The translations under genes were made by a program, and so were the position numbers. Below are positions 12,389 through 20,779 of a DNA stretch of 28,287 bases, piece by piece; the stretch's first letter is position 1; each line of letters starts with the position of its first letter. The notes beneath the pieces were generated by a model. It was not told the origin of the DNA, did not search any database, and saw only the letters and a program-made list of their open reading frames with translations. This DNA is from Bifidobacterium breve (GTDB taxonomy: Bacteria > Actinomycetota > Actinomycetes > Nanopelagicales > Nanopelagicaceae): assembly GCA_945869505.1 (NCBI GenBank), contig CAMBOZ010000008.1, forward strand, positions 1 through 28,287, in the 5' to 3' direction.

Positions 12389-14148
12389 TAGAGCTCCTGT
12401 GAATCCCAGTCGGGCGCAGTTGCGCGAGCGATCATAATTTCATCGTTAGATGTACCTGCAGCGACCATCGGCCAGACCATCGCATCGCGATGAACGCGGA
12501 AGTCAACAACGACAGGTTGGTCATTGATCGACATCGCCTTTTCGATTGTTGCATCAACATCTGCTGGACTTTCGCAAGAAAGTCCGACGCATCCCATTGC
12601 CTCAGCCAACATTGGAAAGTTAGGTACACGCTTTGACTCGAGGCTGGTATTTGAATAACGGCTGTCATAGAACAAGGTCTGCCACTGGCGAACCATTCCT
12701 AAGCTTTCGTTATTGATGATTGCGACTTTAATTGGAATATTGTTTAGCGCACAGGTAACAAGCTCCTGATTTGTCATTTGGAAACAACCATCGCCGTCTA
12801 TCGCCCAAACAGTTGTATCTGGTGCGCCCACCTTTGCTCCCATTGCCGCTGGAACCGCATAACCCATAGTTCCGGCACCACCTGAGTTAAGCCAAGTGCG
12901 TGGTTTTTCATAACTAATAAATTGAGAAGCCCACATCTGGTGTTGGCCAACGCCAGCCGCGAAAATTGTGTCAGGTCCACAGATTTTGCCGAGACGTTCA
13001 ATTACAAACTGTGGTGAGAGCGCGCCATCAGCAGGTGTGTCATAACCCAAGGGATAAGTTGCTTTCAATTTATTAACGCTGGCAAGCCAAGGGGAAAGAT
13101 CAGTTCTGCCCTTAGCCAGAGTCGCTGTTAAAGCTGGGATCAAAGCCTTAATTGTTTCGCGCAAATCACCAATAACTGCAACATCGGCATAACGATTCTT
13201 GCCGATTTCAGCAGGGTCGATATCCGCGTGAATAACCTTTGCGTTCGGCGCAAAAGTAGAAAGTTTTCCGGTTACGCGATCATCAAAGCGTGCACCTAAA
13301 GTAATCAGTAAATCCGCTTTCTGTAGGCCAGTTACAGCCGCAACGGTTCCGTGCATTCCTGGCATTCCAAGATGTAACGGATGCGAATCAGGGAATGCTC
13401 CGCGAGCCATCAAAGTTGTTACAACTGGTGCACCAAGTAATTGTGCGAGCTCTAGTAATTCACGCGCTGCGTTGGCTTTAATTACACCCCCGCCAACATA
13501 GAAAATTGGTTTTGCAGATTGCGCGATTAGCGCTGCCGCATCATTGATCGCACCCTTGTTTGGTTGCGTTTGAGGTTTGTATCCTGCCAAGTCAATTGAT
13601 GTCGGCCAGTTATAAGTTGTTTGCTTTTGCAGCGCATCTTTTGCGATATCAACCAATACCGGTCCAGGGCGTCCAGAAGTTGCGATATGAAATGCCTCTG
13701 CAATAACGCGCGGAATATCATCTGGATTAGTAACCAAGAAGTTATGTTTTGTAAATGGCATCGTGATGCCGCGGATATCGGCTTCCTGGAAAGCATCGGT
13801 ACCAATTGCAACAGAAGGAACTTGACCAGTAATCGCGACAAGCGGAACAGAATCCATTGCAGCATCAGCAAGAGGCGTTACAAGATTTGTTGCACCTGGA
13901 CCAGAAGTTGCAATACAAACACCAGCGCGACCAGTTACTTGTGCATAGCCAGTTGCTGCATGACCGGCACCTTGTTCGTGGCGCACCAAGATATGGCGAA
14001 TTGTTGAGTCATAAATCGGATCGTAAGCAGGAAGAATTGCGCCGCCTGGAATTCCGAACATCACATCAACTTTGGCGGCTTCTAGGCTTTTAACCAATGA
14101 AGTTGCTCCAGTCATTGCGGTGCCGTTGGCCGTTGGTACGTGTGCCAT
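12388..14148 (-). CDS. ilvB: Acetolactate synthase large (catalytic) subunit
   Basis: ThDP- and FAD-dependent enzyme making acetolactate or acetohydroxybutyrate, the first common step of branched-chain amino acid synthesis. The 586-residue protein has the three expected domains. The catalytic Glu58 is in [15 protein letters not shown]. The central FAD-binding domain covers about 195-340. The ThDP/Mg motif starts at GDG (452-454) and ends at NN near 479. The ATG at 14148 has AAGGAG 7 nt upstream. A leader gene, a hairpin and a U-tailed palindrome lie between it and ilvD, so expression is probably controlled by attenuation. It heads an ilvB-N-C-serA-leuB-ilvE-cimA run. Confidence 0.95.
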   Translation of the reverse strand: MAHVPTANGTAMTGATSLVKSLEAAKVDVMFGIPGGAILPAYDPIYDSTIRHILVRHEQGAGHAATGYAQVTGRAGVCIATSGPGATNLVTPLADAAMDSVPLVAITGQVPSVAIGTDAFQEADIRGITMPFTKHNFLVTNPDDIPRVIAEAFHIATSGRPGPVLVDIAKDALQKQTTYNWPTSIDLAGYKPQTQPNKGAINDAAALIAQSAKPIFYVGGGVIKANAARELLELAQLLGAPVVTTLMARGAFPDSHPLHLGMPGMHGTVAAVTGLQKADLLITLGARFDDRVTGKLSTFAPNAKVIHADIDPAEIGKNRYADVAVIGDLRETIKALIPALTATLAKGRTDLSPWLASVNKLKATYPLGYDTPADGALSPQFVIERLGKICGPDTIFAAGVGQHQMWASQFISYEKPRTWLNSGGAGTMGYAVPAAMGAKVGAPDTTVWAIDGDGCFQMTNQELVTCALNNIPIKVAIINNESLGMVRQWQTLFYDSRYSNTSLESKRVPNFPMLAEAMGCVGLSCESPADVDATIEKAMSINDQPVVVDFRVHRDAMVWPMVAAGTSNDEIMIARATAPDWDSQEL

Positions 14149-14191
14149 CTTCTTACTCCTTTCCGTTCATTTTTATTTCCTAAGTGAAATG

Positions 14192-14215
14192 AAAAAACCC
14201 TCAGATATCTGAGGG
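14192..14215 (-). terminator. Intrinsic terminator (attenuator) ahead of ilvB
   Basis: On the minus strand a perfect palindrome CCCTCAGATATCTGAGGG (14215-14198) is followed at once by six T (14197-14192), 43 nt before the ilvB start. It is upstream of ilvB but downstream of a Val/Ile-rich leader gene, so it is in the position of an attenuator rather than a simple end-of-gene terminator for ilvD. The stem can be up to 7-8 bp. Confidence 0.85.
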
Positions 14216-14239
14216 CGCGTGCTTTAAAAAGGCACGCGC
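14215..14239 (-). promoter_or_regulatory. 8-bp hairpin between leader gene stop codon and attenuator
   Basis: Arms GCGCGTGC (minus strand 14239-14232) and GCACGCGC (14222-14215) pair perfectly around a 9-nt A/T-rich loop. The 5' arm begins inside the TAG stop of the leader gene, and the 3' arm shares one base with the terminator palindrome. A ribosome at the stop codon would cover the 5' arm. The GGTGGTG of the Val codons can also pair with the CACGCGCC of the 3' arm, with one bulged base. Which fold is the antiterminator cannot be settled by eye. Confidence 0.6.
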
Positions 14240-14298
14240 TATCGAATCACCACCACAATTACAGATGATGAAGAGATGAGCGCTGACTTCTTTTGCAT
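14239..14298 (-). CDS. ilvB attenuator leader peptide (19 residues)
   Basis: A 20-codon gene (with stop) encoding MQKKSALISSSSVIVVVIR. Eight of its 19 residues are Val, Ile or Leu, including the run VIVVVI just before the stop codon TAG. It lies in the 216-nt gap between ilvD and ilvB and is followed directly by a hairpin and a U-tailed palindrome. Branched-chain-residue leader peptides controlling ilvB operons by attenuation are established in E. coli (ilvB, ilvGMEDA) and in Corynebacterium glutamicum (ilvBNC). By analogy, the ribosome would stall in the GTG GTG GTG ATT codons when charged Val/Ile tRNA is scarce. GGAG lies 9 nt before the ATG. A promoter-like pair ending 6 nt before the ATG suggests instead a leaderless transcript. 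No enzymatic role is expected for the peptide. Confidence 0.82.
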   Translation of the reverse strand: MQKKSALISSSSVIVVVIR

Positions 14299-14304
14299 AG
14301 GCTG

Positions 14305-14334
14305 ATTCTCCAACGCCAATGGTCGTTGAGTCAA
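14305..14334 (-). promoter_or_regulatory. Putative promoter of the ilvB leader transcript
   Basis: On the minus strand TTGACT (14334-14329) and GAGAAT (14310-14305) are separated by 18 nt. GAGAAT ends 6 nt before the leader ATG, so transcription would start at or next to the ATG. The -35 matches TTGACA in five of six bases; the -10 departs from TANNNT in its first base. A separate promoter here would let ilvB respond independently of ilvD. Confidence 0.5.
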
Positions 14335-14336
14335 GG

Positions 14337-14356
14337 TTTGAGATGTAAGTCTCAAA
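14337..14356 (-). repeat. Perfect 7-bp inverted repeat just after ilvD
   Basis: TTTGAGA and TCTCAAA flank a 6-nt spacer, 8 nt after the ilvD stop and just upstream of the proposed -35 box for the ilvB leader. There is no U-tract, so it is a weak terminator candidate. A regulator operator is equally possible. Its function is unknown. Confidence 0.45.
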
Positions 14357-14364
14357 TTGTGAAA

Positions 14365-16038
14365 CTAACCGCAGACCGCACCTTTTGAGGCAGAACCGAC
14401 AGTCTTGGAATATTTAGCCAAAACCCCACGCTTGAATTTATGTGGAAGTGGATTCCAGCCGACTTTGCGGGAATTAAGTTCGGCGGGATCTACCAAGAGA
14501 TCCAAGGTGCGCGCTTTAACATCAATTCGCACCAAATCACCATCTTTGATAAATGCAATTGGGCCACCATCAACAGCTTCAGGTGCAACGTGACCGACGC
14601 AGAGTCCGGTTGATCCTCCAGAGAAACGTCCATCAGTTAATAGCAAAACTGACTTTCCAAGTCCGGCACCTTTAATTGCACCAGTGATCATTAGCATCTC
14701 GCGCATTCCCGGTCCACCTTTTGGACCTTCATAACGAATTACTACAACGTCGCCTGCTTGAATCGTTCCATTTTGTAGCGCAGTCATTGCTGCTTGCTCA
14801 CGTTCGAATACACGGGCAGGGCCCTCAAAAGTTTCAATGCCGATACCCGCTGTCTTGCAAACAGCACCATCAGAGGCAAGAGATCCACCCAAAATTGTTA
14901 TTCCCACATCAGTTGAAAGTGGCGTCGCAATCGCGTGCAAAATATCGCCATCTACATCCGGAGGATTAATTCCTTCAAGATTTTCGGCCATGGTCTTACC
15001 TGTCACAGTCATTACATCTCCGTGTAATAAACCAGCATCAAGTAGCGCTTTCAAAATTACAGGAACGCCGCCGACTTTATCCATATCGCTCATTACGTAG
15101 CGACCAAATGGTTTTAAATCTCCGAGTAGTGGAACGCGTGAGCCGATGCGATGGAAATCATCTAAAGACAAATCAACTTCCGCTTCGTGAGCGATTGCCA
15201 ATAAATGAAGAACAGCATTTGTTGAACCGCCGACTGCCATAACTGCGGTGATCGCATTTTCAAATGCGCGCTTGGTCAAGATGTCACGAGTGGTGAGCCC
15301 GAGTTTGATCATATTTACGACAGCGGCACCAGATGCAACTGCAAAAGCATCTCGGCGGCGATCTACTGCGGGAGGTGCGGCAGAACCTGGAAGAGAAAGC
15401 CCAATCGCTTCACCGACAGTTGCCATTGTGTTCGCGGTGAACATTCCGCCACAGGCACCCTCGCCGGGACAAATTGCGCGTTCGATTTGATCAACCCGCT
15501 CTTTGGTAATTAACCCGCGCGCGCAAGCACCAACGGCTTCAAACGCATCAATGATTGTTACATCTTGGCCATCGACATTTCCTGGAAGAGTTGAACCTGC
15601 ATAAACAAAGACAGATGCAACATCGATGCGGGCTGCTGCCATCATCATTCCAGGAAGTGATTTATCACATCCGGCGAAGGTGACCATGCCATCTAAACGC
15701 TCTGCCTGCATAACGGTTTCTACTGAATCTGCAATCACTTCACGTGAAACGAGCGAGTAATGCATTCCTTCATGGCCCATAGAAATTCCATCAGATACAG
15801 AGATGGTGCCAAATTGCATAGGGAAACCACCAGCATCAATCACGCCTTGCTTTGATGCCTTAGCTAAACGATCAAGCGAAAGGTTACATGGGGTGATTTC
15901 ATTCCAGGATGACGCAATTCCAATTTGTGGCTTTACCCAATCATCATCTGTCATGCCAACGGCACGTAACATTCCACGAGCAGGTGCGCGTTCTATTCCA
16001 TCTGTGACCAAACCTGAACGTGGCTTCATCTGCGACAT
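14365..16038 (-). CDS. ilvD: Dihydroxy-acid dehydratase
   Basis: Iron-sulfur dehydratase that converts dihydroxy acids to the 2-oxo acids of valine and isoleucine. The 557-residue protein has the three Cys expected to bind the [2Fe-2S] cluster: Cys51 (TPCNLSL), Cys124 ([10 protein letters not shown]) and Cys196 ([12 protein letters not shown]). The C-terminal [12 protein letters not shown] and GHVAPEA are also typical. No Shine-Dalgarno precedes the ATG at 16038; a TAGACT box ends 7 nt before it, which suggests a leaderless mRNA. It is divergent from the MFS gene and lies upstream of ilvB, separated by the attenuator region. Confidence 0.95.
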   Translation of the reverse strand: MSQMKPRSGLVTDGIERAPARGMLRAVGMTDDDWVKPQIGIASSWNEITPCNLSLDRLAKASKQGVIDAGGFPMQFGTISVSDGISMGHEGMHYSLVSREVIADSVETVMQAERLDGMVTFAGCDKSLPGMMMAAARIDVASVFVYAGSTLPGNVDGQDVTIIDAFEAVGACARGLITKERVDQIERAICPGEGACGGMFTANTMATVGEAIGLSLPGSAAPPAVDRRRDAFAVASGAAVVNMIKLGLTTRDILTKRAFENAITAVMAVGGSTNAVLHLLAIAHEAEVDLSLDDFHRIGSRVPLLGDLKPFGRYVMSDMDKVGGVPVILKALLDAGLLHGDVMTVTGKTMAENLEGINPPDVDGDILHAIATPLSTDVGITILGGSLASDGAVCKTAGIGIETFEGPARVFEREQAAMTALQNGTIQAGDVVVIRYEGPKGGPGMREMLMITGAIKGAGLGKSVLLLTDGRFSGGSTGLCVGHVAPEAVDGGPIAFIKDGDLVRIDVKARTLDLLVDPAELNSRKVGWNPLPHKFKRGVLAKYSKTVGSASKGAVCG

Positions 16039-16045
16039 AGGCTGA

Positions 16046-16051
16046 AGTCTA
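16046..16051 (-). promoter_or_regulatory. Putative -10 box of ilvD (leaderless start)
   Basis: TAGACT on the minus strand, followed by 7 nt and the ilvD ATG. The spacing puts the transcription start on the A of ATG, and there is no ribosome binding site. No good -35 is visible. Confidence 0.5.
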
Positions 16052-16112
16052 TTAGAATCGGCTCATTCACTCCAGTTAAAACTCATTAATTTACTTCTTA
16101 GAGGAGATCCTT

Positions 16113-17585
16113 GTGTCAAAAAAGCCTGTCCAACTTGGAACTGATGGACTAGACCCAACAAGATGGCGAACTTTATTCGTCGTGGCAATTTCCCAATTGA
16201 TGATCGTGCTGGATAGCTCGATCATGAATATCGCTATTCCGAGCGCCAAAATAGATCTCGGAATTAGTGATGCCAATCAACAATGGGTTATCACTGCGTA
16301 CACCTTGGCATTTGGTTCGCTTCTTCTACTCGGTGGACGTATTGGCGATTACATGGGTCGCAAGAAAATTTTCTTAGTTGGGCTTGTTGGTTTTGCTGCA
16401 GCATCAGCCCTCGGCGGAATTGCATCAACTCAAGGTTTGCTATTTGCATCTCGCGCGTTGCAAGGAGTCTTTGGTGCGCTACTTGCGCCGGCAGCTCTTG
16501 CCATCATTTCTGTAACTTTCACTGTTCCGACAGAACGCGCCAAGGCATTTGGCGTAATCGGTGCGATCTCGGGGGGAGGCGCTGCTATCGGCCTTATCTT
16601 GGGTGGAACATTGACGGAATACTTTTCTTGGCGTTGGTGCCTTGGCGTAAACACTCCAATAGCAATAGTTGCTGCACTCCTTGCTATCAGATTTGTTCAT
16701 GAATCAAAGGCTGAAGGCAATAACACTTATGACATTCCAGGCGTATTCACCGCCACTGCCGGGTTGTTCTCGCTGACTTACGGATTCAATGAAGCTGCTA
16801 CAAAAGGTTGGTCTTCATCTACCACCATCTCTTTCTTAGTTGCTGCTGTCGTTCTTCTCGTAATATTTGTAGTCATTGAAATGAAAGTGGCGAATCCACT
16901 TATGCCGCTTCGAGTTGTGACAGAGCGCAACCGTGGTGGTTCATACCTTGGATCTCTTGTTGTCGGAGCTGGACTTTTCTCGATGTTCCTATTCTTAGGA
17001 CTTTACCTACAAGTAATTCTCGGATACACGCCGTTGAAATCGGGTTTTGCTTTCTTACCATTTACCGCAGGGATAATCGTCTTCGCCGGAATTGCTTCGC
17101 AACTCTTGCCAAAAGTTGGACCTAAGGCACTTATGGTGCCCGGATTAATATTCGCTGGAATCGGTTTGCTTGCACTTACACGAATCACTCCCGAAACTTC
17201 ATATACAACGCATGTTTTGCCATCACTTTTAATCATGTCTAGCGGTATGGCGTTGGTCTTTATTCCACTTACTTCGACTTCACTGCACGGAGTTTCACCT
17301 CACGACACGGGAGTTGCAAGTGCAATGCTAAATACATCTCAGCAAATCGGTGGTTCGCTAGGAACCGCACTGCTAAATACTGTAGCGGCAACCGCCACAA
17401 CGACATTCGCGGCGGCTAACTCTCAGCTCGGCGAGAAATTGATGCCATTTGCAATGACTCACGGTTTCACGGTTGCCTTCAAATTTAGCGCAGCGCTGCT
17501 CTTTGTTGGAGCAGTCGTACTCTTCTTCTTTATCAACGTTGGAAAAGATTCATTAGTTGAAACCGAAGGCGTGGCTCTCCATTAA
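16113..17585 (+). CDS. MFS transporter, DHA2 (EmrB/QacA-like, 14 TM) family
   Basis: Proton-driven membrane exporter; substrate unknown. The 490-residue protein begins cytoplasmic. TM1 carries the family's motif D1 (LDSSIMNIAIPS, residues 33-44). Motif A GGRIGDYMGRK is at 75-85, and the antiporter motif C region GAISGGGAAIGLILGG at about 150-165. Further hydrophobic segments run to the C-terminus, consistent with 14 TMs. The GTG start has GAGGAG 7-8 nt upstream. It is divergent from ilvD across 74 nt. The family usually exports drugs or lipophilic compounds. Sharing an upstream region with ilvD allows the guess that it exports an amino acid or related metabolite, but nothing in the sequence proves it. 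Confidence 0.9.
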   Translation: MSKKPVQLGTDGLDPTRWRTLFVVAISQLMIVLDSSIMNIAIPSAKIDLGISDANQQWVITAYTLAFGSLLLLGGRIGDYMGRKKIFLVGLVGFAAASALGGIASTQGLLFASRALQGVFGALLAPAALAIISVTFTVPTERAKAFGVIGAISGGGAAIGLILGGTLTEYFSWRWCLGVNTPIAIVAALLAIRFVHESKAEGNNTYDIPGVFTATAGLFSLTYGFNEAATKGWSSSTTISFLVAAVVLLVIFVVIEMKVANPLMPLRVVTERNRGGSYLGSLVVGAGLFSMFLFLGLYLQVILGYTPLKSGFAFLPFTAGIIVFAGIASQLLPKVGPKALMVPGLIFAGIGLLALTRITPETSYTTHVLPSLLIMSSGMALVFIPLTSTSLHGVSPHDTGVASAMLNTSQQIGGSLGTALLNTVAATATTTFAAANSQLGEKLMPFAMTHGFTVAFKFSAALLFVGAVVLFFFINVGKDSLVETEGVALH

Positions 17586-17628
17586 TTAGGAGTTAATAGA
17601 AGTAGGGCATTACGTAAAACCAAACACC

Positions 17629-17664
17629 CCCTGAGCGTTTAACAAGCCAAGCAAACGCTCAGGG
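17629..17664. terminator. Perfect 12-bp stem-loop after the MFS gene
   Basis: CCCTGAGCGTTT (17629-17640) pairs with AAACGCTCAGGG (17653-17664) around a 12-nt loop, 43 nt after the MFS stop. On the plus strand the flank is ATAATTT rather than a U-run. On the minus strand the flank is GGTGTTTGGTTTT. It is a likely transcript end for the MFS gene and a boundary before the VOC/ADH pair. The rest of this 161-nt gap shows nothing else besides a weak promoter. Confidence 0.6.
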
Positions 17665-17711
17665 TGCATAATTTGGCATCCAAATTCCTTCCCGCGTTGC
17701 ATACTGGTTGC

Positions 17712-17717
17712 TATCTT
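17712..17717 (+). promoter_or_regulatory. Weak -10 candidate for the VOC-ADH pair
   Basis: TATCTT fits TANNNT and would start a transcript about 23 nt before the VOC ATG, leaving the AAAGG ribosome site in the leader. No convincing -35 is seen (TTGCAT at 17697 is too close). Confidence 0.25.
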
Positions 17718-17746
17718 TATCTCGTGATTGAAAAAGGCGACGCTTA

Positions 17747-18232
17747 ATGATTATTGGAGTGATGCACTTTTCGTTTACCGTTTCAGATATTGAAAAATCT
17801 GTCGCCTGGTATACGGATGTACTTGGTCTTGAATTGGTTGGTAGCCAACGCCAAAATAACAAATACACTCAAACGCTAGTTGGAATGACTGAAGCAGTTC
17901 TTGAGGTTGCACGATTCCAAATCCCTAACGCTCCCCTAGCCCCATCAGATCACATGTTGGAATTAGTTCAATATGTTGCACCCATTGGTCAAGTCATCCC
18001 ATTGAAGACAAATAGTCCTGGAGTCGCACACTTAGCTTTTCTTGTGTCTGACATCGTAGAAAGATTTAATAGACTCTCGAATCTTGGAGTCATCTTTAGA
18101 AATCCTCCAGTTTTAATCACCGAAGGAACAAATCGCGGGGGTATGGTGTGCTATTTCCAAGGACCAGATGGTGAAACGTTAGAGTTCTTACAACCTTCTC
18201 CTGAAAATCTCGTAAAAATACTTCATAAGTAG
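17747..18232 (+). CDS. VOC superfamily (glyoxalase/dioxygenase-fold) metalloprotein
   Basis: 161-residue protein of the vicinal-oxygen-chelate fold, two beta-alpha-beta-beta-beta modules. The four usual metal-ligand positions are present: His7 (MHFSFTVSD), Glu72 (MLELVQY), His95 (GVAHLAFLV) and Glu146 (GETLEFLQP). It resembles lactoylglutathione lyase and methylmalonyl-CoA epimerase relatives, but the substrate cannot be read from sequence. AAAGG lies 9 nt before the ATG. It is 16 nt upstream of a zinc dehydrogenase and surely cotranscribed, so the two probably act on the same small metabolite. Three of its six Arg codons are AGA, unlike the surrounding genes, suggesting recent acquisition. 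Confidence 0.82.
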   Translation: MIIGVMHFSFTVSDIEKSVAWYTDVLGLELVGSQRQNNKYTQTLVGMTEAVLEVARFQIPNAPLAPSDHMLELVQYVAPIGQVIPLKTNSPGVAHLAFLVSDIVERFNRLSNLGVIFRNPPVLITEGTNRGGMVCYFQGPDGETLEFLQPSPENLVKILHK

Positions 18233-18248
18233 AAACGGAGAAAGCCAG

Positions 18249-19259
18249 ATGAGTGAATCTCCTCGGAGTATGACAGCGATAGTTAAGATGGCAATTGGTC
18301 CAGAATCAATTTCTGTGACTTCATGGCCACGTCCCGTGCCTAATGCGGGTCAAGTGATTGTAGAAGTTCACGGGGCCGGTGTTTGTGGAACCGATCTTCA
18401 TATCGCAGTAGATGCTTATCCAAATATTCCACCAGTTGTTATGGGACATGAAGTTGCAGGGAAAGTCGTTGAAATCGGCGAGGACGTAGATGCGAAGTGG
18501 TTAGGTTTAAGAGTTGCCTGCGAGACTCATCACCAAGTTTGTAAATGTGTTTTTTGTCGAGACGGTCGAAGAAACTTATGTAAGAACAAGACATCTATGG
18601 GATCTTTTGTTGATGGCGGATTTGCTACTTACGTCGCAATAGCCGAGGAGTTGCTTCATTTAATTCCGGATTCGATCACAGATCATGAAGCTGCGTTAAC
18701 TGAACCCTTAGCCTGTGTCTGTCACGTTCTTTTAGATCCACCATTAATTAACGTCGCAGACTCAGTCTTAGTGACAGGTCCTGGGCCGATTGGGTTACTA
18801 GCTGCCCAGGTAGCTAGGGCAATGGGAGGTATCGTGACGATTTGTGGCTTAGAGAAAGATCAAATGCGTTTAGACGTGGCCCAAGAAATGGGTTTCAACA
18901 CAACGCACTCTCCAGAACCAGAAGGTTTCGATGTAGTAATTGAATGTTCTGGTAGCGAAGGTGGCATTAGTACAGGACTCAAATCAGCGAGACGTGGTGG
19001 TCGTTATATCGCTGTAGGAATTGTCGGTCACGATGTTAATATCTCCGCAGACGCAATTCTTTACAAAGAACTTTTAGTTAGTTCTGGTTTTGCTTCCACA
19101 CCACAATCATGGAATCGAGCACTAAGACTCTTAGAAAATTCCCAAGTATCGCTTGCTCCATTGATCAGTCGGGTGGAACCGCTAAAGAATTGGCCAAGCG
19201 TCTATAGAGATTTAGGAAATGCTGACGTCTTAAAAATTGTATTTGATCCGAGAATCTAG
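18249..19259 (+). CDS. Zinc-dependent medium-chain alcohol dehydrogenase (threonine/sorbitol dehydrogenase-like)
   Basis: NAD(P)-dependent oxidation of an alcohol, polyol or amino alcohol. The 336-residue MDR protein has catalytic zinc ligands Cys46 (GVCGTDLH), His67-Glu68 (MGHE) and Glu152 (LTEPLACV). The Rossmann motif GPGPIG is at 177-182. The structural-zinc lobe has Cys98, Cys100, Cys103 and Cys111; the first pair is spaced C-x-C, whereas most of the family has C-x2-C. Four ligands are still available. GGAG lies 8 nt before the ATG. Seven of its 16 Arg codons are AGA or AGG. Closest in style to L-threonine 3-dehydrogenase or L-iditol dehydrogenase; the actual substrate is unknown. Confidence 0.85.
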   Translation: MSESPRSMTAIVKMAIGPESISVTSWPRPVPNAGQVIVEVHGAGVCGTDLHIAVDAYPNIPPVVMGHEVAGKVVEIGEDVDAKWLGLRVACETHHQVCKCVFCRDGRRNLCKNKTSMGSFVDGGFATYVAIAEELLHLIPDSITDHEAALTEPLACVCHVLLDPPLINVADSVLVTGPGPIGLLAAQVARAMGGIVTICGLEKDQMRLDVAQEMGFNTTHSPEPEGFDVVIECSGSEGGISTGLKSARRGGRYIAVGIVGHDVNISADAILYKELLVSSGFASTPQSWNRALRLLENSQVSLAPLISRVEPLKNWPSVYRDLGNADVLKIVFDPRI

Positions 19260-19278
19260 CTACTCAAGGTTTAGCTAG
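19256..19278. terminator. Small hairpin spanning both convergent stop codons
   Basis: CTAGCT (19256-19261) and AGCTAG (19273-19278) form a 6-bp stem with an 11-nt loop. It includes the dehydrogenase TAG and one base of the gatB TAA. It is the only candidate terminator between the two convergent units; it has no U-run, so confidence is low. Confidence 0.3.
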
Positions 19279-20779
19279 AAGGCTGACCTAAATGGCTAAG
19301 CAGGAGTTCTCGTACACGAGCCGCATCTGCTTGGCCTTTTGTCTCTTTCATAACAGCGCCAATTAGCGCACCGGCTGCAGGAACATGTCCGTTGCGCACT
19401 TTGTCGGCGGTTTCGGATTGTTCTGCACAAACTTTTTCAATTGCTGCCATTAGGGCTCCATCATCGTTAACAACTTTAATCCCGCGCTTGGCAACTACTT
19501 CGGCTGGGGTTCCCTCCCCCGCAATTACGCCTTCGACAACTTGGCGCGCCAATTTATCTGTTAGTTCACCTGCAGCGACAAGCGCGACAATTTCAGCAAC
19601 ATCTTTCGGTGAAATTGTTAAGTCAGTAAGAGCAACTTCTTTCTCATTAGCAATACGCGAGATCTCGCCAAGCCACCAAGTACGCGCCTTGGTTGGATCT
19701 GCACCTAACAAAACAGTCTCTTCCACAATATCTAGCGCATCAGCGTTAATCATCGCTGCCATTTCTTTATCCGGAACAGCCCACTGCTCTTTCAAACGCT
19801 TACGGCGAAGTGAAGGACGCTCTGGTTGTTGTGCTCTAAGTTCTTCAATCCAGGCGGCAGCAGGAGCAACTGGAACTAAATCTGGTTCTGGGAAGTAACG
19901 GTAATCCTCGGCTTGCTCCTTTGAGCGGCCAGAGCGCGTAAGGCCAGTGTCTTCTTGGAAGTGACGAGTCTCTTGTTTAACTTTCTTGCCCTCATTTAAC
20001 AACTCTGCGTGGCGGATCATTTCACCGCGAATGGCGCGTTCAACCGAACGAAGTGAGTTAACGTTCTTAGTTTCTGAACGAGTACCCAATACATCAGACC
20101 CAATTAAGCGCAGTGAAACGTTCGCATCACAACGAAGTGAACCTTGCTCCATCTTCACATCTGAAACTTTTAAGCCGCGCAAAATATCGCGCAATTCGGC
20201 AACGTAAGCTTTGGCAACTTCTGGAGCATATTTGCCTGTGCCTGGAACGATCTTGGTAACAATTTCAACTAGCGGAATTCCTGCACGGTTGTAATCAAGG
20301 AGTGAATACTCAGCTCCGTGAATGCGACCGGTTGCACCACCGACGTGGAGTGACTTGCCGGTGTCTTCTTCCATATGAACGCGTTCAATTTCAATGCGGA
20401 ATTGCTTTGGGCCTTCCTCGGTGTCAATTTCGACATCAACAAATCCATCGAAACAAATTGGTTCGTCGTACTGTGAAATCTGGAAGTTCTTCGGCATATC
20501 TGGATAGAAATAATTTTTACGAGCAAAACGGCTATGCGGAGCAATCTGACAGTTCAGAGCTAAGCCAATCTTTATTGTTGACTCAATTGCCTTGGCATTT
20601 ACAACTGGCAGCGCACCAGGAAGTGCGAGACAGACCGGACAAGTTTGGGTATTTGGCTCTCCCCCAAATGTTGTGCTGCAAGAGCAGAACATCTTAGATT
20701 CGGTATTTAACTCAACGTGTACCTCAAGGCCCAAGACCGGTTCGTATTTAGAGATTACATCATCGTATGAAAGCGCCAT
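19271..20779 (-). CDS. gatB: Asp-tRNA(Asn)/Glu-tRNA(Gln) amidotransferase subunit B
   Basis: The GatB subunit activates the mischarged aminoacyl-tRNA (kinase step) in GatCAB. The 502-residue protein has [10 protein letters not shown] near residue 17-26. It has zinc-type Cys32, Cys34, Cys47 and Cys50, and [21 protein letters not shown] in the cradle domain, cited by position (about 80-100). The C-terminal YqeY-like tail covers about 350-500. The ATG at 20779 shares its A with the gatA stop (TAATG); the in-frame extension upstream is not family-like. Last gene of proA-gatC-gatA-gatB, convergent with the dehydrogenase. Confidence 0.95.
   Translation of the reverse strand: MALSYDDVISKYEPVLGLEVHVELNTESKMFCSCSTTFGGEPNTQTCPVCLALPGALPVVNAKAIESTIKIGLALNCQIAPHSRFARKNYFYPDMPKNFQISQYDEPICFDGFVDVEIDTEEGPKQFRIEIERVHMEEDTGKSLHVGGATGRIHGAEYSLLDYNRAGIPLVEIVTKIVPGTGKYAPEVAKAYVAELRDILRGLKVSDVKMEQGSLRCDANVSLRLIGSDVLGTRSETKNVNSLRSVERAIRGEMIRHAELLNEGKKVKQETRHFQEDTGLTRSGRSKEQAEDYRYFPEPDLVPVAPAAAWIEELRAQQPERPSLRRKRLKEQWAVPDKEMAAMINADALDIVEETVLLGADPTKARTWWLGEISRIANEKEVALTDLTISPKDVAEIVALVAAGELTDKLARQVVEGVIAGEGTPAEVVAKRGIKVVNDDGALMAAIEKVCAEQSETADKVRNGHVPAAGALIGAVMKETKGQADAARVRELLLSHLGQPSS

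Noticed and set aside
14149..14364. T-box riboswitch upstream of ilvB
   Set aside because: No T-box-type conserved sequence or long antiterminator/specifier stem is visible; a translated Val/Ile-rich leader explains the terminator better.
17659..17868. Minus-strand reading frame of 69 codons overlapping the VOC gene start
   Set aside because: Antisense to a clear VOC gene, no ribosome site and no recognisable protein features.
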